DNA from: G965205255 sp965205255
GTDB taxonomy: Bacteria; Pseudomonadota; Gammaproteobacteria; Pseudomonadales; Endozoicomonadaceae
NCBI GenBank assembly: GCA_965205255.1
Contig: OZ242051.1
Coordinates: forward strand, 3,038,001-3,102,000
DNA: 64,000 nt
Direction: 5' to 3'
The translations under genes were made by a program, and so were the position numbers. Under the pieces are notes generated by a model. The model did no database searches, was not told the origin of the DNA, and worked only from the letters and a program-made list of their open reading frames with translations. Positions 19,492 to 28,516 of the stretch are shown here, one piece after another; the stretch's first letter is position 1, and each line of letters starts with the position of its first letter.

Positions 19492-21180
19492 ATGGAAAAA
19501 AATGATCAGCAGGCAGTTGTTACGACTTTACGGGGTCGTGCTCTTTTAGAAAATCCTTTGCTTAATAAAGGGGCAGCGTTTACTGCAAAAGAGAGAGAAG
19601 CACTTTGTTTAAATGGTTTCTTACCTGAACGAATAGAAAGCATGGAAGAGCAGTGTCGTAGGGCTATGAGTGCCTTTAATGATGAGCCTGACGGATTGCT
19701 GCGTCATATAAACCTCCGAGCACTGCAGGATACAAATGAAACATTATTTTATGCCTTGATTCAACGCCACCTGAAGAAGCTTTTGCCTTATATATACACG
19801 CCTGTTGTTGGTGATGCGTGCTTACGGTTTAGTACTATTTTTCGTCGTCCCAGGGGATTGTTTATCACTTGGCCTAATCGTCATCGGATTAAACAAATTC
19901 TTGATAATGTTGAAATCAAGCCTGAAGTTATTGTTGTTACCGATGGTGATAGAATACTTGGACTGGGCGATCTGGGAATGAATGGCTTAGGTATTTGTAT
20001 AGGTAAATTGTCTCTTTATAGCGGTGTTGGAGGGTTTGAACCATCAACGACACTGCCTATTGTTTTAGATGTGGGTACGAATAATAATAGTATGCTGCAT
20101 GGTCAGAACTATCTTGGCTGGCGCCACAAAAGGCTTGATGATAAAAAGTACTACGAATTTATTGATCTTTTTTTGACAAATGTGAAGCAGAAATGGCCGG
20201 ATGTTCTATTGCAGTTTGAAGATTTTGCAGCGCCACGGGCTATAGCTCTGCTAGAAAAATATCGTAAGTTTTTGTGCTGTTTTAATGATGATTTTCAGGG
20301 TACTGCTTCCACTGTTTGCGGGGCGCTGTTATCAGCAGGCAAGCGTATTGGTAAATCTATTAAAGATTTAAAAATATTGATTGCCGGAGCTGGAGCGGCA
20401 GGGTGTGGTATTGCTAATCAAATTGCTTGCCTGATGAAACAATCTGGATTGAGCGATGATGAAGTGAAAAATCACCTGTATCTTGTTGATCGTGACGGGT
20501 TGTTAACGACAGAACTGAATTCATTGAATGATTTTCAACGTCCCTATGCACAAAGCTTTTCTCAAGTGGCTTCATGGGCTGATGAAGATAAAAATATTTC
20601 ACTTAAACAAGTTGTTTTTCAGGTGAAACCACATGTGTTGTTGGGTGTAACAGGTATTGCTGGGTTGTTTACCCAAGAAATGATTTGTTTTTTGGCGACC
20701 TGTCACGAGCATCCTATAATTATGCCTTTGTCCAATCCTGGTTCTCAAAGCGAAGCATTACCTGAGAATATTGTTCAGTGGTCAGACGGTAAAGCGTTGA
20801 TGGCAACAGGTAGCCCTTTTGAAAGCGTTGCATATAAAGGTAAATTATACCCAGTTGCCCAGTGCAACAATATTTATATTTTTCCAGCTCTTGGAGCTGG
20901 TGTTAAAATTTCGGGTGCATCAATGATCACTGATGGCATGCTTGATGTCGCTGCCAGTGCTCTTTCAGCGAGTGTTCCTGAGGGTGATGATATAACAACA
21001 ACCCCATTGTTACCGTTTATGGAATCAATTGCTGATAGTGTTCAAAGCATAGCGTTAGCTGTTGCTGAACAAGCAGTGAAAGAAGGTGTGGCCAGCCAAC
21101 CATTTACAAAACAGCAACTTACAGAACGTATGGAAGCATTTTTATGGAAAGCCGAATATAAAACGATAGTTGCTGATTAA
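19492..21180 (+). CDS. maeA: NAD-dependent malic enzyme (malate to pyruvate and CO2)
   Basis: 562 residues, close to E. coli MaeA. The N-terminal malic domain has YTPVVGDACLRFS and RPRGLFI, the active-site region around VVTDGDRILGLGDLGMNGLG, and the metal-binding QFEDFAAPRA. The NAD-binding domain contains IAGAGAAGCGIANQIA (about residues 297-312) and later MPLSNPGSQSEALPE. It feeds pyruvate from C4 acids and is useful for a cell living on host dicarboxylates. Monocistronic, ATG start. Confidence 0.95.
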   Translation: MEKNDQQAVVTTLRGRALLENPLLNKGAAFTAKEREALCLNGFLPERIESMEEQCRRAMSAFNDEPDGLLRHINLRALQDTNETLFYALIQRHLKKLLPYIYTPVVGDACLRFSTIFRRPRGLFITWPNRHRIKQILDNVEIKPEVIVVTDGDRILGLGDLGMNGLGICIGKLSLYSGVGGFEPSTTLPIVLDVGTNNNSMLHGQNYLGWRHKRLDDKKYYEFIDLFLTNVKQKWPDVLLQFEDFAAPRAIALLEKYRKFLCCFNDDFQGTASTVCGALLSAGKRIGKSIKDLKILIAGAGAAGCGIANQIACLMKQSGLSDDEVKNHLYLVDRDGLLTTELNSLNDFQRPYAQSFSQVASWADEDKNISLKQVVFQVKPHVLLGVTGIAGLFTQEMICFLATCHEHPIIMPLSNPGSQSEALPENIVQWSDGKALMATGSPFESVAYKGKLYPVAQCNNIYIFPALGAGVKISGASMITDGMLDVAASALSASVPEGDDITTTPLLPFMESIADSVQSIALAVAEQAVKEGVASQPFTKQQLTERMEAFLWKAEYKTIVAD

Positions 21181-21463
21181 TGCATAGTGTTAAAAAACTA
21201 AAAGTCTTTTTATATGTGTCTAAATATTTATAATGCAGGCATAAGCAGTTTTGACTGAGAAACCTTTTCTGTTGCATTGTGAATATCATTTCATATGGTG
21301 TGTATTTTTAGGTTAGAAAAAGAGTACATACCTGCTGGACTCGCTAAACATTGATGCGTCTGATAGGTGTGTTAAGCTGTGCTTTGTAGTTGTTATCCTC
21401 CCCCGTTTTAAAAATAATAAATTCTTACTACACTGAGAGAAAATAAATAAAAATGGTGCCTCA

Positions 21464-22240
21464 GTGCGAATATCCAACACTTGTGCAATTTGTCATTCAA
21501 CTCTTCCTAAACGAGCCATCAGAGATTTTTGGGGTAATATTTTTTGTCCGCACCATCGCAATGAGCTTTCTCAATGCACCAGCTGTGGCCGTTTAATTTG
21601 TGAACATTTAACCGAAGGTGGTTTTCATTATCCAGACGGTCTTATTATGTGTAGTTTATGTGACCGGAGAGGTATTTTTTCCTTGCAAAGAGGAGAGGTA
21701 TTATTGAAAGAAATGCGTAAAGAGCTAAAGAAAAATGGCTTGAATCTGGGAAATGCCTTAACACCGCTTCGACTGGTAGACAGAGATGAGCTAATAAGGA
21801 GAAGCCGACGTGCTTCTAATGAAGGGCACGCTTTACTAGGACTAACACGAGGTATGTTGAGCCGAGTCGGAAAGAAAGTCGTAGATCGGCATTTTATGGA
21901 GATTCTTATTCAAAAAGGTCTTCCAGAAGAGCAATTTAAGTTAGTGGCAATACATGAGCTTTGCCATGCATGGATCTTTCATAGAGGTATTCACGAACTT
22001 CCATTAAAAACTGAAGAAGGTTTATGTGTGTTGTCTGAATTTTTATGGTTAAAACGACAAAAAACACCTGAGGCAAGGTTCTGGGAAATGCGGTTGATTC
22101 AAAATGATGACCCTATTTATGGCGATGGTTTCAGGGAAGCATTAGCTTGTCTTAAAAAAATGCCACTACCACGAATGGTACGTTATGTACAAGAAAAGAA
22201 TAAATTTCCGGGGTTTTGGGCAAAACTGTTATATATCTGA
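21464..22240 (+). CDS. DA1-like LIM-domain zinc metallopeptidase
   Basis: 258 residues. The N-terminal part has paired Cys sites in a LIM-like arrangement: C7-x2-C10, C28, H31, then C38-x2-C41 and C63-x2-C66. The C-terminal part matches the DA1-like peptidase domain: HELCHAW (zinc site His164, Glu165, His168), followed by TEEGLCVLSEFLWL with Glu184/Glu185 as candidate third ligand, and later NDDPIYGDGFREA. Plant DA1 proteins are ubiquitin-activated peptidases, and DA1-like domains also occur in bacteria. There is no signal peptide, so it acts in the cytoplasm or is exported by a specialised system. Start is GTG at 21464, close before the first Cys pair; the ribosome site is weak. Confidence 0.82.
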   Translation: MRISNTCAICHSTLPKRAIRDFWGNIFCPHHRNELSQCTSCGRLICEHLTEGGFHYPDGLIMCSLCDRRGIFSLQRGEVLLKEMRKELKKNGLNLGNALTPLRLVDRDELIRRSRRASNEGHALLGLTRGMLSRVGKKVVDRHFMEILIQKGLPEEQFKLVAIHELCHAWIFHRGIHELPLKTEEGLCVLSEFLWLKRQKTPEARFWEMRLIQNDDPIYGDGFREALACLKKMPLPRMVRYVQEKNKFPGFWAKLLYI

Positions 22241-22406
22241 TAGTTGTGAGAGGGTGGTGCTGATTTAAACTAACAAGTACAACAGACTAATTTTTAAATG
22301 TACGTTAACTGTTGTTATTTTTTAATAACTGCCAGAGTTGCATGATAAAGTAATCAGGACTTACATTGAGTAGTATGAATGTTAAGGTAACTGTAAATTG
22401 CAAGCA

Positions 22407-23606
22407 CTATCTTGTTTTTGTTGCCATCTTTGTTGCAAGGGTTTTATTGATAAGAGGTAAAATGCTAACTAGGACCAAAGATAATCCTCCGGCAACAATA
22501 ATGAGAGCTGCAGTGGGAAGAGGGGAAGATATAGGCCAGATAGTTAATATTGAGACAATCAATGAGCCAAGAACAAATTGCGTACAACCTAATAGTGATG
22601 AAGCAAAACCGGCATTTTCAAACGGTGTAATTGCGCCACCTGCACTGGCACCTAAAAGAAAACTCGCACCGGCTCCCATAATGAGACTAGGGACAAGATA
22701 ACCGAGAACAGACAGCCCATTGAGCCAAAAGATAATGGTCATTAAAATCCCACTGAACAGAACAATGCATGCACCAACAAGGGCTACCCATTTTACACCT
22801 TTTTTCAGAATCAACTTTGAGGCCGTCAGACTGCCAAAAAAGCCAAAAATAGAAATGGTGGAAAAGTAAAGGCCAAAATGCTCAACAGACGTATGCAACA
22901 AGTTGATAATGATATACGGTGCGATAGAGAAAAAGGCTAAAAAACAGCTCATTCCAAACGCACTAACCAGTGCAAAAATAATAAATTCAGGATGACAGGC
23001 AATAGATAAATTTTCTCTTGTCAATATGCGGTGACGTACCTTTTTCTCCAGCGATTCCTTAAATGTAGTAACAGACATTATTAAAATCAGTAAGCCGCAT
23101 ATCGCCAAAAAAACAAAGTTAGATTCCCAGCCGAAATTTGTTGCCAGTATGCTCCCGAGTATAGGGGCGATTAACGGTACTATAGCAATAGTTGAGTTTA
23201 ACAGACTATACACATGTGCAGCTTCTTGCTTGTAGATATCTCTGGTGCTGGCAAAGGCTGATGACATAGTGGCTGCACAACCTGCTGCCTGTAATATTCG
23301 TCCGGCAATTAAAACAGCTGGTGTAGGTGCTTTGGCACACAGTATTGATGCCAGTATAAAAATAACTAGTCCAACAATAATCACAGGTTTACGTCCTATT
23401 CTGTCTGAAAAAGGACCAATAAGCAGCTGACCGAAACCCATCACAATTACAAACAGGCTGATTGTCATTTGAATGACACTAGAGTTGGTGTGAAAGGCTT
23501 TCATTAATTCAGGGATGGTAGGAGAATAAATATCCAGTGACAGCGAAAAAAGAAAAACCAGCGGGGACAATATTGCAATATTTTTACAATGTTCCATTTT
23601 TGTCAT
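22407..23606 (-). CDS. Bcr/CflA-family MFS drug transporter
   Basis: About 399 residues with twelve predicted membrane spans. The MFS motif A segment GPFSDRIGRKPVI follows span 2, and the N-terminal DIYSPTIPELMKAF is typical of the Bcr/CflA subfamily of proton antiporters exporting bicyclomycin, chloramphenicol and similar compounds. The frame opens at a TTG (23624). The ATG at 23606, with GAGG about 12 bases upstream, is the more likely start. Divergent from the nitroreductase gene; convergent with the DA1-like gene. Confidence 0.9.
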   Translation of the reverse strand: MTKMEHCKNIAILSPLVFLFSLSLDIYSPTIPELMKAFHTNSSVIQMTISLFVIVMGFGQLLIGPFSDRIGRKPVIIVGLVIFILASILCAKAPTPAVLIAGRILQAAGCAATMSSAFASTRDIYKQEAAHVYSLLNSTIAIVPLIAPILGSILATNFGWESNFVFLAICGLLILIMSVTTFKESLEKKVRHRILTRENLSIACHPEFIIFALVSAFGMSCFLAFFSIAPYIIINLLHTSVEHFGLYFSTISIFGFFGSLTASKLILKKGVKWVALVGACIVLFSGILMTIIFWLNGLSVLGYLVPSLIMGAGASFLLGASAGGAITPFENAGFASSLLGCTQFVLGSLIVSILTIWPISSPLPTAALIIVAGGLSLVLVSILPLINKTLATKMATKTR

Positions 23607-23837
23607 TTTAATGGGTAACCTCAAACGCTATGATGCCATGGCATAAGTCATTAGAACTAATGCATAATAAAATAATGCCGGCAGTTATAATGCTTGGGCA
23701 CACAGAAAATCCAATTCTACTCTTGTTTAATATTCTGCTCAAGCTTGGATTATAATTATAAATTTTCGGGTTTTTAGCATTATATTGCAGTAAAATTATT
23801 TATTCATGAAGCTATAACCATTTGGAGTTATTTTGTC

Positions 23838-24398
23838 TTGGACGTTATCAAAGCACTGACAGAGAGAGTATCATCGCCAAAGCTTATTGAGCCTGCCCCA
23901 TCGCAGGAGCAGTTAAATATTCTATTTAAAGCTGCACTTAGAGCTCCAGATCATGCAAATTTAAGACCATGGCGGTTTATCATTATTCAGGGTGAAGCGA
24001 GAACTCACCTTGGCAACTTATTTTCTACCATTGCTTTACAGGATAATCCCAATTGTACTGAAAGTATCCTTGAACGAAAACGTCAAGCACCATTCAGAGC
24101 TCCTGTGATTGTTGGGTTAGTTATGCATTACAAGGACCATCCCAAAGTACCAGAGGTTGAACAGGTGCTTTCAGTGGGCGCAGCAGGGCACGCAATGGTT
24201 ACAGCAGCATTTCAGCTGGGTATTGGTGCCTACTGGCGAACTGGAGATATCTGTTTTGATAAAAGAGTTGCCAAAGCTTTAGGTTTACAGATAAATGAGA
24301 AGCTAATGGGCTTTATTTATCTGGGCACCCCAGCAGGGGAACTCAAGCCTGTACCCGTGTTGTCCTTGAGCGACTTTGTTAGAGAGTGGAAAGGGTAG
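23838..24398 (+). CDS. YdjA-like FMN nitroreductase
   Basis: 186 residues, the size of E. coli YdjA. It carries the nitroreductase-family N-terminal motif around APDHANLRPWRFIIIQGEA and the glycine-rich AAGHAMVTAAFQLGIGAYW. The enzyme is a flavin-dependent oxidoreductase of unknown physiological substrate. The start is TTG at 23838, supported by GGAG at 23824-23827 and by alignment of MDVIKALTERVSSP with family N-termini. Confidence 0.9.
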   Translation: MDVIKALTERVSSPKLIEPAPSQEQLNILFKAALRAPDHANLRPWRFIIIQGEARTHLGNLFSTIALQDNPNCTESILERKRQAPFRAPVIVGLVMHYKDHPKVPEVEQVLSVGAAGHAMVTAAFQLGIGAYWRTGDICFDKRVAKALGLQINEKLMGFIYLGTPAGELKPVPVLSLSDFVREWKG

Positions 24399-24437
24399 AC
24401 TATTTGCTTTTTATAAGTGTCATCAGCTGGTCTTTTA

Positions 24438-25556
24438 TTAATGTGTATGGTTTGCAATATTTTCGTTTACCCATTGACGTAACTGATGAGTGTTGCCACA
24501 GGCCAAAGGTTCTCGTGATTGGGTTGTAAGCTGGTAATGGTACATTGGATCATAATACTCAGTTAAAAGATATTTCACAAAAGGTCTGAAACCCTCCGGG
24601 TTGTTGCTCATCTGGTATAAGTTAACAGCAGAGTTTAAGAGCTTAAGTGTTGTTGCATATCGTTCTCCACCAAGGCGTTTCGATATTCGCTTTAGGTTTT
24701 GTCTGAAGTTTTCTGTAAAGGTATTAAACCCTGTTATTTTTCCATATTTTTGCTTATAAGCCAAAATATCATCAACGATATAATCATTAAAAACGGTGGA
24801 TACTCTGTTATTAATACTTCCTTTTAGTAACAATATCGGTGATGATTTGATAAGTGACTGAATACTTAAAGGCAGGAAACATCGTCCTATCAGTTTACTT
24901 TCGTCTTCTAATAATAAGCAGTTAATACCTTTCGCCTTTGCTTTTAACAATTCTATAGCCAAATTGTTTTCAAACGTCACCTGAGAAGGTTGTTTTTCTG
25001 GGAAGCCTCCGAAGGTTGAGCCTCGGTGATTAGCCAGTTTTTCAAGGTCGATATACCCGCTTTTTATTGAGTGTAAAAAGTGAGTTTTTCCTGAGCCGGT
25101 AGGTCCTGCAAGCACAATAAATTTAAAGTGTTTATCAGCGTATTCAAGTGTTTCCAGAAGATAACGACGTAGTGTTTTGTAACCGCCTGATATTAAAGGG
25201 TAGTTAATACCTTGTTCTGCCAGCCAGTTCTGAACTATATGAGAACGCATGCCACCTCTGGCACAATATAAATAACCATTAGGGTATTGTTGTGTAAATT
25301 TTTTCCATGTATTTAGCCGGTCCTGACGAACCTTGCCTGAAATTAGCTGATGCCCGAGCGCAATGGCTTTCTCTGAACCTTCCTGTTTGTAGCAAGTGCC
25401 AACCTTGGCACGTTGAATATTATCAAGCAAGGGAATATTATGAGCAGAGGGAAAAGCACCTTGCTCAAATTCAGTTGGGGCTCTTACATCTAATAAAGGG
25501 ATATGGCGAGTAAAAATACGAGAAAATAAGGCGTTATTGATTGTTTTCTGAGTCAT
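24438..25556 (-). CDS. mnmH: tRNA 2-selenouridine/geranyl-2-thiouridine synthase
   Basis: 372 residues (SelU/YbbB). The N-terminal rhodanese domain has LLDVRAPTEF and catalytic Cys98 in YCARGGMRS. The C-terminal half is a P-loop domain with Walker A GPTGSGKT (151-158). It converts 2-thiouridine at the wobble position of tRNA-Lys, -Glu and -Gln via a geranylated intermediate to selenouridine. It needs selenophosphate; selD is not in this window. Confidence 0.94.
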   Translation of the reverse strand: MTQKTINNALFSRIFTRHIPLLDVRAPTEFEQGAFPSAHNIPLLDNIQRAKVGTCYKQEGSEKAIALGHQLISGKVRQDRLNTWKKFTQQYPNGYLYCARGGMRSHIVQNWLAEQGINYPLISGGYKTLRRYLLETLEYADKHFKFIVLAGPTGSGKTHFLHSIKSGYIDLEKLANHRGSTFGGFPEKQPSQVTFENNLAIELLKAKAKGINCLLLEDESKLIGRCFLPLSIQSLIKSSPILLLKGSINNRVSTVFNDYIVDDILAYKQKYGKITGFNTFTENFRQNLKRISKRLGGERYATTLKLLNSAVNLYQMSNNPEGFRPFVKYLLTEYYDPMYHYQLTTQSREPLACGNTHQLRQWVNENIANHTH

Positions 25557-25737
25557 ACCACTAAAAGTTTATATGAAAAAAATTATTGTATATTTTATAC
25601 ATAATTTGTGCAAATTATGTCATCATTTTTAATAGTGCGTATGAAGCTGGATATTCATTAAAAGCCAATTTTCTTATAGCAATGATTTGGACAGTTTTTA
25701 ACTCATTTTCGTTTAATTAACTGAGAAACTAACAAAG

Positions 25738-25785
25738 AAACACCGGCTAATTAGCCTGAAATCTAGTCATATGCCGGTGTTTTTT
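25738..25785. terminator. Hairpin terminator, probably for the small secreted-protein gene
   Basis: AAACACCGGC (25738-25747) pairs with GCCGGTGTTT (25773-25782), followed by more T residues to 25785. The loop contains a second small palindrome (GGCTAATTAGCC). Read on the minus strand the stem is followed by a T-rich stretch, so it can end transcription of the gene at 26017-26337. Confidence 0.65.
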
Positions 25786-25860
25786 GTACTATTTTATCAA
25801 TTTAAACATGCGTAGATGTATAGTTGTTAACTAAAATTCATTTTCCTCCCAAGTCGAAAC

Positions 25861-25932
25861 CGTCACTTCGCCTTCAATAGCAAGTCATAAAAGCATGCCA
25901 ATAGCCGTAGCTAGAAACAGGTTTTGGTATAA
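25861..25932. repeat. Diverged direct repeat, copy 1
   Basis: Starts CGTCACTTCGCC and ends GGTTTTGGTATA. Roughly four fifths of bases match the copy at 26512-26583 in the same orientation. The two flank the Cys-rich secreted-protein gene. No ORF or known element is recognised in it. Confidence 0.6.
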
Positions 25933-26016
25933 CACTGCTCACACATAAATTACTTTCTTGCTAGACTCGTTCGGGTTTGAACTGATTGTATGATATGAAA
26001 TATAAATTAAGATAAA

Positions 26017-26337
26017 TTATTGAAAATGTGGGCTTCCACCGTTATATGCCACTTTGCAGTACTGAGCCATATTATCAAAACCCATAGGAGAGAAAAAGTC
26101 AATAGCATAGCTGGACTTTTTGCAGGTTTTTAGTGGCTTACCTTCACCACAACTTTTCCGAAAGCCATTTTGAATGGTCCAATAAGGGTCTTTCTGAGCA
26201 GTTTTATCCTGACAGCAAATAAACCAGTACCCGAAATGTTTATCTTTGTTGCACCATGCCAGAGACAGAGCAGAGGCACTGATAGTACCAAAGGTGAAAA
26301 GAGTAACTGTTAATACAAAAGTTGGTAAAAACTTCAT
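26017..26337 (-). CDS. Small secreted cysteine-rich protein, unknown
   Basis: 106 residues. A clear signal peptide (about 1-23, ASA before LSL) is followed by an 83-residue mature part with six cysteines (29, 41, 42, 63, 72, 94) and many aromatic residues, which suggests a disulfide-bonded periplasmic or extracellular protein. GGGAA upstream of the ATG is a possible ribosome site. I do not recognise the family. It stands alone between a terminator and rnhB and is flanked by a diverged direct repeat, which fits an acquired cargo gene. Confidence 0.65.
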   Translation of the reverse strand: MKFLPTFVLTVTLFTFGTISASALSLAWCNKDKHFGYWFICCQDKTAQKDPYWTIQNGFRKSCGEGKPLKTCKKSSYAIDFFSPMGFDNMAQYCKVAYNGGSPHFQ

Positions 26338-26696
26338 AGCTGATTCCCATAAATACTAGGTTTTTGATGGTAGTCAAAAGAATGTGACGAAATAATAAGC
26401 ACATACAGATACAGCGGACAAATACCAAAACCTGGGTCTAACTTCTTTTTGCGCTAGTTTTCTGATTTTGCTGTTATGCGTTGAAGTTCCTCTCAATAGC
26501 TAGCTATTATTCGTCACTTCGCCTCTAACAGCAAGCCATAAAAGTATGTGTATAGCAGTAGTCAGAAATAGGTTTTGATATAGATATCCACCTTAGATTG
26601 AGTCTAGTTATGCCTATTGCAATTTTATATAAGTTTTGTAACAGGAAAACAACTTGATTATATTGATAAGACTTCGGTTTATTTTGTATTTTTCAT
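26338..26696. other. Intergenic region with the second repeat copy
   Basis: About 360 AT-rich bases between the small secreted-protein gene and rnhB. Contains repeat copy 2 (26512-26583). No further gene or RNA is seen. Confidence 0.45.
26512..26583. repeat. Diverged direct repeat, copy 2
   Basis: Starts CGTCACTTCGCC like copy 1 at 25861 and ends GGTTTTGATATA. Scattered substitutions and about one indel separate the two, so the duplication is old. Confidence 0.6.
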
Positions 26697-27326
26697 CTAA
26701 CTATACTTAGTTAAAAAAAAAGATACGGGTTTAAAACTTTTTCTGTGTGCAGGGCAGGGGCCGTATTTATTGATAGCTTCAATGTGATGTTTCGTACCAT
26801 ACCCTTTATGTTTGGCAAAGCCGTAAGTTGGCCACAGTTTATCGAGATGAAACATCTGATGATCTCGGTAGACTTTTGCCAAAATTGAGGCTGCTGAGAT
26901 ACTGGCGATTTTACTATCACCTTTAATTATTGTTTTACAAGGTATGCCGATGGCTGGGGCACGATTACCATCAATAAGTACCTGTTCAGGCTGAATAGTT
27001 AAAGTATTGATAGCTCTTTTCATGGCAAGCATGGTCGCCTGAAGAATATTTAATTGATCTATTTCTTCAACGGATGCTTCACTGATCGCAAAGGAAAGTG
27101 CTGAAGACTTTATTATTCCGGCGAGCATTTCACGCTTTTTTTCAGACAGCTTTTTTGAATCGTTTAAACCTTCTATGGGTTTGTTTGGATCAAGAATTAC
27201 AGCGGCAGCGACAACTGAACCACATAAAGGTCCTCTTCCTGCTTCGTCTACACCAGCAATAAGTGTTGATTTTTCTTGCTGATGGGTGAAGACAGAGTTT
27301 TGTTTCATAAGAAATTGCCGAGTCAC
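26697..27326 (-). CDS. rnhB: Ribonuclease HII
   Basis: 209 residues. The motif IAGVDEAGRGPLCG holds the first catalytic Asp-Glu, and LNDSKKLSEKKRE, VLIDGNRAP and GDSKIASISAASILAKVYRD carry the other conserved positions. It removes ribonucleotides from DNA and RNA primers. The GTG start overlaps the lpxB stop by four bases. Last gene of the lipid A/BAM cluster, as in many gammaproteobacteria. Confidence 0.95.
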   Translation of the reverse strand: MTRQFLMKQNSVFTHQQEKSTLIAGVDEAGRGPLCGSVVAAAVILDPNKPIEGLNDSKKLSEKKREMLAGIIKSSALSFAISEASVEEIDQLNILQATMLAMKRAINTLTIQPEQVLIDGNRAPAIGIPCKTIIKGDSKIASISAASILAKVYRDHQMFHLDKLWPTYGFAKHKGYGTKHHIEAINKYGPCPAHRKSFKPVSFFLTKYS

Positions 27327-28516
27327 AGCTGTGATGCTTTATGTTTTATAAGGTTAATAACAGCGCTAGCAGCACGTACATCGGCATTTTGCTTTAATAG
27401 CTGATGAAAGTGTAAAAAGGTTTTTTTGAGCTGATCGTTTTTCTCAGAATTTTCCAGTAATTTGAGCATTTCAGCAGATAAGCGTTCAGGTGTTGCATTC
27501 TCTTGTAAAATTTCAGGAATTAATGTTTTTTTAGCCAGTATGTTGGGTAGCGAACACCAGGGAGATTTTACCAACCGCTTAGCAATGATCCAAGTTAGCT
27601 TCGAAAGCTTATAACTGACAATCATTGGTTTTTTATACAGCATGCCTTCAAGTGCAGCTGTTCCCGAGGCTAATAACAAAGCGTCTGACGCAGCCATTAC
27701 CTGATGAGAGTTTCCAATGGTTAACCGTACATTAATTTCCTTAAAAGTTTGTAAAATACTCTGTATCTGATGAAGTAGCCCTTCATTAACACATGGAATA
27801 ATAAATTTAAGATTAGGCTTTTTAGCAACCATGAGGGTAATGGTTTTTAAAAACAAAGGAGCCAGTTGTTTAACTTCCTGAACGCGGCTGCCTGGCAGCA
27901 ACCCAATAACGGTATCAGCTGTATTATAATTAAGTCGATTTTTCGCTTTTTCAGTATCAATATCTAGTGGGATAGTGTCGGCTAACGGGTGCCCAGTATA
28001 AGTGACAGGCACATTATGTTTTTTATAAAAATCAACTTCAAAAGGCAAAAAGGCAAGCATATGGTCAACAGCTTTTCGGATTTTAAATATGCGCTTTTGT
28101 CTCCATGCCCAAACAGAGGGGCTAACGTAGTGAATCGTAGTGATGCCATGTTGTCTGAGTTTTAGCTCCAGCCCAAGGTTAAAGTCGGGAGCATCTATTC
28201 CAATAAAGGCAAGGGGTTTGTGTGTCGTAAACAGCTTCAGTAATTTATTTCTAATTTTGAATAACTCACGGATTCGGCTTAAAACTTCAACCAGTCCCAT
28301 AACAGAAAGTCGCTCCATGGGAAAAAGAGATTTGAACCCTTCAGCTAACATCTCAGAGCCACCTATGCCTGTAAACGTTGCCTCAGGATAATGCTTTCTA
28401 AGTTCCCGGATCAAACCCGCACCCAAAATATCACCAGAGGCTTCTCCGCAAACAATGGCAAAGACCGGTGTAGATGTTGCGGTGTCTGAAGAAATAATTT
28501 GTTGACTTTCGTCCAT
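27323..28516 (-). CDS. lpxB: Lipid A disaccharide synthase
   Basis: 397 residues, GT19 family. The N-terminal motif FAIVCGEASGDILGAGLI and central SPSVWAWRQKRI and LLPGSRVQEV are conserved. It joins UDP-diacylglucosamine and lipid X to the lipid A disaccharide at the inner membrane. The start codon overlaps the lpxA stop (TAATG), and the stop overlaps rnhB, so expression is coupled. Confidence 0.96.
   Translation of the reverse strand: MDESQQIISSDTATSTPVFAIVCGEASGDILGAGLIRELRKHYPEATFTGIGGSEMLAEGFKSLFPMERLSVMGLVEVLSRIRELFKIRNKLLKLFTTHKPLAFIGIDAPDFNLGLELKLRQHGITTIHYVSPSVWAWRQKRIFKIRKAVDHMLAFLPFEVDFYKKHNVPVTYTGHPLADTIPLDIDTEKAKNRLNYNTADTVIGLLPGSRVQEVKQLAPLFLKTITLMVAKKPNLKFIIPCVNEGLLHQIQSILQTFKEINVRLTIGNSHQVMAASDALLLASGTAALEGMLYKKPMIVSYKLSKLTWIIAKRLVKSPWCSLPNILAKKTLIPEILQENATPERLSAEMLKLLENSEKNDQLKKTFLHFHQLLKQNADVRAASAVINLIKHKASQL

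Larger units (their letters stand above)
25557..26016. other. Intergenic region with a terminator and one copy of a diverged repeat
   Basis: About 460 bases without a convincing gene. It holds a terminator-like hairpin (25738-25785) and a 72-bp sequence (25861-25932) that recurs in diverged form at 26512-26583 on the other side of the small secreted-protein gene. Confidence 0.5.
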
